From assembly GCA_932521025.1 (NCBI GenBank), contig OW051472.1, positions 1,426,001 to 1,490,000 on the forward strand: a stretch of 64,000 nt of DNA, read 5' to 3'. The stretch is from Oscheius onirici. Taxonomy: Eukaryota > Nematoda > Chromadorea > Rhabditida > Rhabditidae. Under the pieces are notes generated by a model. The model did not search any database. It was not told the origin of the DNA and saw nothing but the letters and a program-made list of their open reading frames with translations. This document shows positions 56,831 through 64,000 of the stretch, piece by piece. A program made the position numbers and the translations under genes. Every line of letters begins with the position of its first letter. The first letter of the stretch is position 1.

Positions 56831-58979
56831 TCGGCTCTACCTGGTTCCAGAATCTTCTTTTTTTCTTTCACTTCTACACTAAATTCAGTTTTCTAATTCT
56901 AATTTCACATTTTTTTTAAAATCATCTGTCTTTCGGTATTCTTTTAATATGATGGCAAACTCCTGAAGTTACTTCAATGCAGAGCATCCGGCTGACTAAC
57001 GTTTCAGAACTTTCATTTCTTTTTTTTTGCAACACCCTTTTCCTCTTTTTTTTTGCTCCATGCTTATTATATACAACTCAGCCTATTATTTGAACTTGTT
57101 TGTTGCAACTCTAACGCCGAACACAACTTAAAATCTCCCGCTCAAAAAACCACCTCCATTACACTCCCAGAACTCCCGGTTGACTCATTTCTATGACAAT
57201 TTTCAAATGTTTCAACTTCTTGACTAATATTTTCTGAAAAATGTACTACTCCCATTTGCCTACGTATTTACTACAAATCTGACAGTTTCTCTGGTGTTTT
57301 TGTCTCTGCAACGGAAATTTCAAAACTTCGCGCTGACATCTCATTTTTTAAAGCCTTGACTGGCCCACAGTAGGGAACTTCCGACTTGTTTTCACTACCT
57401 TTTCTTCTTATTGTTTTTTCTTTTTTTTTGCTTTACGCATACTACAATTCAGTCGATTTTCTGGTTTTGTTGCTTCCAAACATCCTCTGTGGAGCATCCA
57501 AAATCTTCCCTTCAAAAAACGCACCTCCATTACATTCTCAGAACTCCCGGTTGACTCATTTCCGGGCAGTCTGGGAACATTAATTTTCCCCCTTTTCTCT
57601 GACAAATCGACCGATTCCACACCTCTGAGGGTTCAAAGGGCGCCAGTCTGTCGCCTCTCTTCCCCTCAAAATCCGGGCCAGGATCATTTGTTATGATTTC
57701 TTTCGAGTCTCCTCCTCTCGGCCCATTTTGTTGACTGACTGACAGCAGAAATTTCTTGGCTGTGTGGCCTTGTACCCATTTATGTTTCATCAACACTATT
57801 TAGTTACCAGGCATCTTTTTTAGAACAGTTTTTTGTAGGGGAAATTTTTTTCATGCTCGCTATAAATCCAAATGTTTCCCCTTCAACTATTTTTCTCGAA
57901 CGCTTACCCTAAAGTAAAAGTCAAGTTTTTCCTATTACTGAATCCTTCTGCGAGCGGGTTCATAGACTAGCTGAAAAGTAACAAACGCTCTGTTTGAACT
58001 AACAAAAACTAAACAGTTTTGCGATACGAATTGTGAAGTAAGTATGTAAAAAATATGCTCGTTCTTTGATAGAATCCGTAAAACAACAAAAAGTGAAAAA
58101 ACATTTGGAGGAAAAACTGACGACTGTTTCTAGTTTACAGTAATTTTTACGCAAAAGTTCGAACGGCAGTATAATCCCACTGTTTTCGTGGCTCGTCGCC
58201 TTTGAAAACATCAAGTTGGTTTCCTGTAGGAACTTATCATCGAAAATACCCTGCATATCATGCTCATTGAAAATAATCTACATTCTCTCCTTTCTGTCGT
58301 GCGGTGACAGAAACAAAAAGTCAAAAACATATATTTCGCTACTTTCGAGCCCCATTTTCGAGTTCAACAAGGCTTTTGTGAGCTTCGCAATGTTCTGAAA
58401 AGTGGTAGCCTTCGATCTGGTCTACAACTTTTCAGAACAGAGCAAAGCTGAAAAAGGAGTTTTTAGCCCGGAAAACAGGCTGTAAATTTGAAATTTTACC
58501 TTTTTTCCAATGTGCTTTTTCTTGTTTCATCGAATACATATGAACAGTTTTTTTTCTACTTGTTGCTACAAAGGTTTTATCAAGCAACAAAGTTCAAAAT
58601 CTGCCATTTAAAAACTCCGCCACCTTTACAGTTCCAATACCCATGAAAAATGTCTCCTCCCTGATAGAACAGCTGATTTGGTCCAATCTCTCGGGCACTC
58701 TAAAAAAAAGCGGGCTAGTGGGATCAGATGGCACATCTGGTTGACCAATGGCCTCTCATTTCTCTCGCTCTCTGGACCAAGTGATCTTTTCCTGGAATCA
58801 GAATGATTCACAGACCTCGTTTTCTAGTGCTTTTGAGCTTCTTTTCCAGTCGAAATCTTTCAATCTTTTCCAGGCGTTAGTATTTCCAATTGAAATGCAA
58901 CAGAACTGTTCCAGTTTTGCGGCCAAAAACTATTTAGAAGCATCTCTGTACTTTCCCTATTCAAGTCTTTACGTTCCTA
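56831..58979. other. Gene-free stretch
   Basis: No gene recognised. Two segments around 57000-57200 and 57420-57560 share TTTTTTTTTGC and CACCTCCATTACA.TCTCAGAACTCCCGGTTGACTCATT-like phrases about 375 bp apart, a diverged duplication. Balanced-composition islands lie at about 57590-57780 and 58650-58770. Confidence 0.45.
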
Positions 58980-59374
58980 CAGTTAAAAAACAAAAAAATT
59001 CCTCTTGGCGGACTCCAACCCTTGTCGCTCCAGCATGAATTTTCCAAATCCACTGCGCCATCCGGACATTTTCAGTTCAAAATCGTTTTTCAAAAAAGCA
59101 AAATACTCGTCTTTCCGAGAAAAAAAGTATTGTAGTTGACAACTTTTTTGTAGGATGTAACCCTGAAGAGTTATGGGCAAAATTGTGTTTTGATCGAAAT
59201 TTTGCCCGATCACTGTACTCAGGCGATGAGCTTTCCAGGACTCGTATATAGCCTATTAATTTGGCCTTGAATAGACCTACATTTTTAAAAAAAGATCACT
59301 CGATTTGGATGAATCTGGAAAAAGTTATGAGCAAAAGAAAAACACTTATCCGGCGACCTAATAAGTACGACAAT
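58980..59374. mobile_element. Right half of a palindromic element
   Basis: Matches the right arm of the 51754-52792 element: inverted tRNA-like unit (GCGCCATCCGGACATTTTCAG), the AAAAAAGCAAAATACTCGTC block, AGTTATGGGCAAAAT, and the outer end GGCGACCTAATAAGTA. The left arm is absent. Confidence 0.78.
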
Positions 59375-59477
59375 GTCGTTGAAAAAAGGAAAACAGCTTA
59401 CTTTCCCAATCTAAAAATAATCGAAATCTAAAAATCTTGAAAGATGGAAAACAGTTTACATACATGTCTTTGGATCC

Positions 59478-60197
59478 TTAAAGGAACAGTCCCATTATAA
59501 CCAGATAGGAGAAATCTGGGAAGCCCGCGCATTCAAACCTGAAATACCTCAAATATTGCATTTCCGTGTTTTATTCGTTCTACACTCATTTTTTCGATTT
59601 TTACTTGTTTCTAATCGATTTATCGACAAAAATTACCTCTAAAATGAGTGGTGGAACGTAAAAATTGGTGGAAACATGACGGAAAAGGTAAAAATTACGT
59701 TTTTGACCAAAAAAGGCTTGTTTCGTTTATTTCCGTCATTTTTCCACCAACTTTAGCGTCCTACCACATTTTAGGGGTAAATTTTGACGATACATCGATT
59801 AAAAACAAGTAAAAATCAAAATAATGAGTATAAACCCCCTAAAAATGCAAAAATGGGTGTTTTTTCGGTTTTTACTTGTTTTTAATCGATTTATCGTTAA
59901 AAATTACCCCTAAAATGAGTGGTGAAACAATAAAATTGGTCAAAAATTGACGGAAATAGGTGAAAAAAAGAAATTTTGGTAAAAAACGGTATTTTTGTCT
60001 ATTTTCGTTAATTTTTGACCAATTTTGACGTTCCACCACTCATGTTAGGAATAATTTTTGACGAGCAATCGATTAAAAACAAGTAAAAATCGAAAAAATG
60101 CGTGTAAACCCCTAAAAATGCAAAAAATGAAATTTTCTTCTGGGTCTCGCCACGAAGTCTGTTCACATGTTCGCACACAATGAGACTGTCCCTTTAA
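59478..60197. mobile_element. TTAA-flanked palindromic MITE, long version
   Basis: Bounded by TTAA on both sides with ends AGGAACAGTCCC and GAGACTGTCCCT, like the 7861-8364 element but 720 bp long. The palindromic core with AATCGATTTATCG and AAAATGAGTGGTG is present twice in tandem, about 59600-59830 and about 59860-60110, suggesting internal duplication. Confidence 0.82.
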
Positions 60198-60452
60198 ATG
60201 GTTGAAGTCAGAAATTGTCAGGATAAGATAGTTAGTTTTGAAATTCGAATAGAAACGAGATCCAAGTTTCCCATTTTTTCTGCTTCAAATAGTCTACATA
60301 AGGGGACGATAAATAAAAGTATTGTTTTCTCTTCTCGTTTTCCCTTCCAGAAGCATTTCTTTCTGGATAACTGACCAGTATTTTTTTTGGTTATTTTTGT
60401 TTCAGAAGAACCGCATAACTGCTCTTTTCTATTGGTATTCCATGCCAATCAG

Positions 60453-60659
60453 CAGGGCTGGGCAGATAGTAAAATCGGGTGCGATTAGCGGGATCCACTA
60501 ATCGCGAAAAAACCGCAATTAATCGCAATTGCGATTGCGATTATCTGCTTTTCCAAGCCAAAATTTTGAACTTCTTGCGATTAGCGATTATCCGATATCC
60601 GCAAATACTGCGATTAATTGCGTTTGCGATTGCGATTTGCGGATATCCACCCAGCCCTG
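60453..60659. mobile_element. hAT-type MITE with perfect 8-bp TSD
   Basis: The element starts CAGGGCTGGGCAGATA and ends TATCCACCCAGCCCTG, typical hAT inverted ends. The flanks are identical octamers CCAATCAG (60445-60452 and 60660-60667). The 207-bp interior is palindromic and made of repeated TGCGATTA/TAATCGCA units. A fragment with GCGATTTGCGGATATCC also lies at about 54445-54470. Confidence 0.93.
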
Positions 60660-60667
60660 CCAATCAG

Positions 60668-63600
60668 GTTTGGGCAGCAAAATGAAACTCCTCCGTTCAG
60701 AAAATTCGTCTTTTCCGCACATTTCCTTCCCTCCAGATGTCCTTCCACCCCTTCTCTTTCTCACACCTTTTTTTGTTATAGGCGTCCTCTTGGCGCCTCT
60801 CTCTCTCCGTAAATTTCCCTTCTCTCCCGTCGTCCCGATATCAGTGCGCCTTTCAAAAGCCCTCTACTATTCCATCATCGATTGGGGAGGGCCTGGTATG
60901 AAACCACACAGATAACACCAGGGTCACACTTTTGAATTTTGGGACTCTCAATCTCTCTTACTCTCTTTCCATCTGTCCTTCTGTCTCTATGTCCCTCTTT
61001 CCCTGTCACTTACCTATCATTTCCACATTAGTCACTCTCTGTAAATCCGGTTGTTGCACTCTCCCCCTTTTCGGGTGTCGGCGGTGGGGGAAGCCCGGTC
61101 GAAGGTTACCTCTCTCTCTCTCTCCCGATTCGACCACCACAAACTAAACAGGACACCCAACTGTGTGTTATTGTGCTGCCAGCCTCATTATCCTCAACCT
61201 ATTGGCCCGTTTTGATTGGTTTTGTCATAGCAATGTTTTTCTTTTTTACCAACATGTAACAAAGAATTAGCACTGCCTCTTGAACAAAAGCTGATATATA
61301 GATTTTGTGAAACAAATACAAAAAAAGTTTCGTTTTACTTTTCCATCTAATCTGAAGCTGAAATACCATTAGTTGTATTTTGAAATTTTGTCGAACGAAA
61401 GCCTAGCCCAGTGAAAAGTTCAGTGTTTACCTGAGTAAGTAAGGATGTTGAAACAAAATATTCTCTCTTTTTGGAACTGAAAACTTTTCAATATTTTCTA
61501 GACTATCTCTTTGGGTTCTAAAGGTCCTGAACATCAGAAATTCTCGCGAAAGTCATATATATATATAGGCGTCTGCTGAAACAGTCTTCAACAAAAACAG
61601 TTACCGTATTCGATGCCAATCAGCAATGTCCGGTTCCACCATATCTGTAAGTGAATACAGTGAAACTTTTTCCTCGTGACTTCCAGTCGAACTGAATTTC
61701 ATTTTTTTACATTTCAAAGTTTCGCTATTTGTTTTAGCTGAGGAAATTAGGGCAGTATGCCACAAATTCCCCTTCCAGAAACCCATTTTTCCCCCCTAAA
61801 ACAGTAAACTTTTCTATTTTTGTGCGCTTCACAAGTTTGGTATAACTTGTCTGGGGGAAACTAGTGTGCTGCTTTCTCTTCCGATACAGTTCAAACGACT
61901 ATTTTTGTGTTTCATGGATTCCTTGTAAATAATCTAGTGACGTTTGCCTCAGCTCCGAATCGACCTTCTCTTCCAAACCGTTATTACCCGTTTGTTTCAC
62001 AAATTCTTTGTATAGGGAGAAAGAAATTTGCTCTACTGGCATTTTCACGGTGTTCGAAAAAAAGTTTTTTTGGCTGTTCCAACCCGACAGTCTTTGCAAA
62101 CACAAATTTACGATAATTTTTTGTGCTTCGCCAGTACCAAAAAAATAAGGCCAAACATCAGGCCAGCAGAAGTAATTTCAATGTATCTCCTCTTTGTTTA
62201 ATCACAATCAAAAACTTTTACTAAAAACTTTTACTTTTAAAAAAAACTTTTACTTTTAAAACTTTTACTTTTAAAAAAAACTCAAAAACCACTATTCTCT
62301 TTCCTTCCTCGTTTCATCGGGAGCTCCCTTCAGCCACATTTTCCATTTTTATGTGTTTCACTGTTTGAGTTTATCTGACCTTTTGCTAACTTTCCCAATG
62401 TTCGCCCCTTGCTTTTTTCCCCAAAATCTTCCACCCTTGCGTAATTTTCAGTGACGAGAAATTGCGTATACGCAATTTTGTTATTGCATTTTGCGTACGC
62501 AATTTTTCATAATTTTTTCATAAACGAAGATTTGCTATACAATCAAGGCACTCACAAAAATTTTCTAGTCGCTAAATACTACTCCTTTTTATTGCTTCAC
62601 AAACTCTATTTATAACTTGCCTAGTAATATTATTTTGTTCCGTTGTTGCTGAGCGAAAAAAATCTTTCCCATCACTCTCTCGTGTGTGCTAATCTATCGA
62701 AAACATCTCCACAGATATTCGCTCCCCCGTAAAGCCCGTCGTCTCTCCTTTTATATCCCTCCCTCTTACTGTCTCTCTCAGCTGTTGTCCTACCACTCGA
62801 GACCTAGCTGGCTGACCCCGACGTCGCGCGTCCCTCTCGGTGTCCTCCCGTGTTTACTTTTTGCCTTTGCCGTCCATCTATAACCCCGAGCTAGCTCTCA
62901 ACCACTAGCTAGGGCTTCCTTTGCTTGTTTCTGACAGAATTTTTGTAATTTTTATAGTTTTTTTGGACAGTTGTTCTTGGAAAAGCAAGTTTTTAGCCTT
63001 TTCTGACATCATTTTAGTACACTTTTCGACTTTTCCCGCTCAGTTTTCGCATAACAAAAGGTAAAATGGTGTTCCTGACTACTATCCTTATGTATTCTTG
63101 TAGTTTCCGGTGGGTTTTGTATGGCAAGCGCAAAGTACTCATTGTTTTCTCGATCTGTTTTTTTCTTTTACACACGTTTCGAAACATTTTTGTGATGAAA
63201 TTTGTTAGTCTTTCTTCAAAGTTTCTCAAAAAAGTTACGCATATTACCAGTCAGTTTCGTTGGTTTGAAAAATACAAACGTTTTTTTTCATCGAGCGATT
63301 GTTGGAACATCTATTCTTCCTAACCCGATTTTTCCTAAAAAAAAATACGTTGAAACATTTTCTGATTTCCATCTATTTTAAAAAGATACATTTTTGCATT
63401 TATGCAAATATCTATACGATCGCATTTTTCTATTTTTTGAAATTACTACCGAAAGTAAGTGATCCCCAGAATAACCGTGTTGTTATGTTGCTGTTCTGAA
63501 ACATTTTCATTTGACTGAAAACTGCCAAGACAATCTTCAAAAGTTCATAAGTTACGCTGTTTTTTGGGATATTTTACTCTCCATGCAACCTTCCATCACG

Positions 63601-64000
63601 TTTTTTGGGATCCGCTCTCATTTCAATCAAGTACTGCAACATTTTTCTCGTCAAAAAGCATAAGCGGTCACAAAATATGCTCCGGTTCTTACTTTTCTGT
63701 TTCCGCTGTGGTTTCGCAATGTTTTCCAGCTCCACTGTCACCTTTTGTGAGAGTTTTGAAACACAAGGTTAGCAACGCCCTTCCAGGGCTAATGTAGAAG
63801 TTCATGACTTCGCTCTGTCACGGAGCGCTAGTCGTGGTTTCCCTTCCATTCCTCCTTTGTTACTCTCCTCCAGTCACTCTTCCTGACCCTCCAAAGAATC
63901 TACCGAAATCGTATTAGAACCCACTCCCTCTCAAGCCTAGTTTCAAAATGTAGGACCTAAACGGGTCGCCCGGCCCGTTCTTAGCTTCAGTGAGTCTCAG
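60668..64000. other. Gene-free stretch with regulatory-looking islands
   Basis: No gene recognised. Balanced-composition islands lie at about 60690-61170 and 62650-62910. There is a perfect palindrome AAATTGCGTATACGCAATTT near 62458, part of the TTGCGTACGC repeat family also seen at 10.3 and 39.3 kb. A short tandem repeat of AACTTTTACTTTTAAA lies at 62210-62285. The last 100 bases include TTTCAAAATGTAGGACCTAA, which resembles the outer arm of the palindrome family. Confidence 0.45.
62210..62285. repeat. Tandem repeat of AAACTTTTACTTTT
   Basis: Five or so copies of ACTTTTACTTTTAAA with variable A-runs between them; simple AT-rich expansion. Confidence 0.85.

Noticed and set aside
1-64000. CRISPR arrays, bacterial operons or ribosomal RNA genes
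   Set aside because: No regularly spaced identical repeats with unique spacers and no rRNA-like sequence; spliced genes show a eukaryotic genome.

Overview
The window reads as nuclear DNA of a rhabditid nematode, probably a Caenorhabditis relative. It is AT-rich, nearly every intron ends in TTTCAG or a close variant, the smallest introns are about 40-60 nt, two genes sit 158 bp apart as an operon with a trans-splice acceptor between them, and the intergenic DNA is full of palindromic MITEs and Helitron-like elements of the kind seen in worm genomes. The species cannot be named from sequence alone. All genes are split, so most long uninterrupted reading frames are not genes. I rebuilt exons by hand from splice signals and reading phase.

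Layout. 1-19 kb: no recognisable coding sequence; repeats plus short islands of balanced composition that look regulatory. 19.0-35.6 kb (+): an 11-exon POU-homeobox gene, the ceh-18 orthologue, with 5.6 and 3.7 kb introns. 37.3-40.8 kb (-): a five-exon dTDP-4-dehydrorhamnose 3,5-epimerase (RmlC family). 41.99-42.22 kb (+): a two-exon gene for a 62-residue secreted four-cysteine peptide that I do not recognise. 42.4-43.9 kb (-): a four-exon Pin1-type prolyl isomerase (pinn-1). 44.0-46.9 kb (-): a nine-exon FOXRED1-type FAD oxidoreductase, lying 158 bp upstream of pinn-1 in transcription order and probably co-transcribed with it. 53.2-55.8 kb (-): a five-exon gene for a secreted lysine-rich protein of unknown family. 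56-64 kb: LINE relic, MITEs and non-coding DNA.

Functions. The genes are not one pathway: a developmental transcription factor, nucleotide-sugar synthesis for rhamnose, a mitochondrial complex I assembly factor, a phospho-specific prolyl isomerase, and two secreted orphans. Canonical AATAAA signals lie 30-445 nt after the stop codons of five of the six genes, which supports the models independently.

Mobile DNA. The most unusual elements are palindromes of about 0.95-1.04 kb at 15.5 and 51.75 kb (a variant at 53.7 kb, half copies at 59.0 kb and perhaps 17.1 kb). Each arm carries a tRNA-like Pol III unit (A box, B box, T-run) facing inward. There are also TTAA-flanked palindromes (7.9, 59.5 kb), two hAT-type MITEs with perfect 8-bp target duplications (3.85, 60.45 kb), and Helitron-like elements (18.2, 21.1, 51.3 kb).
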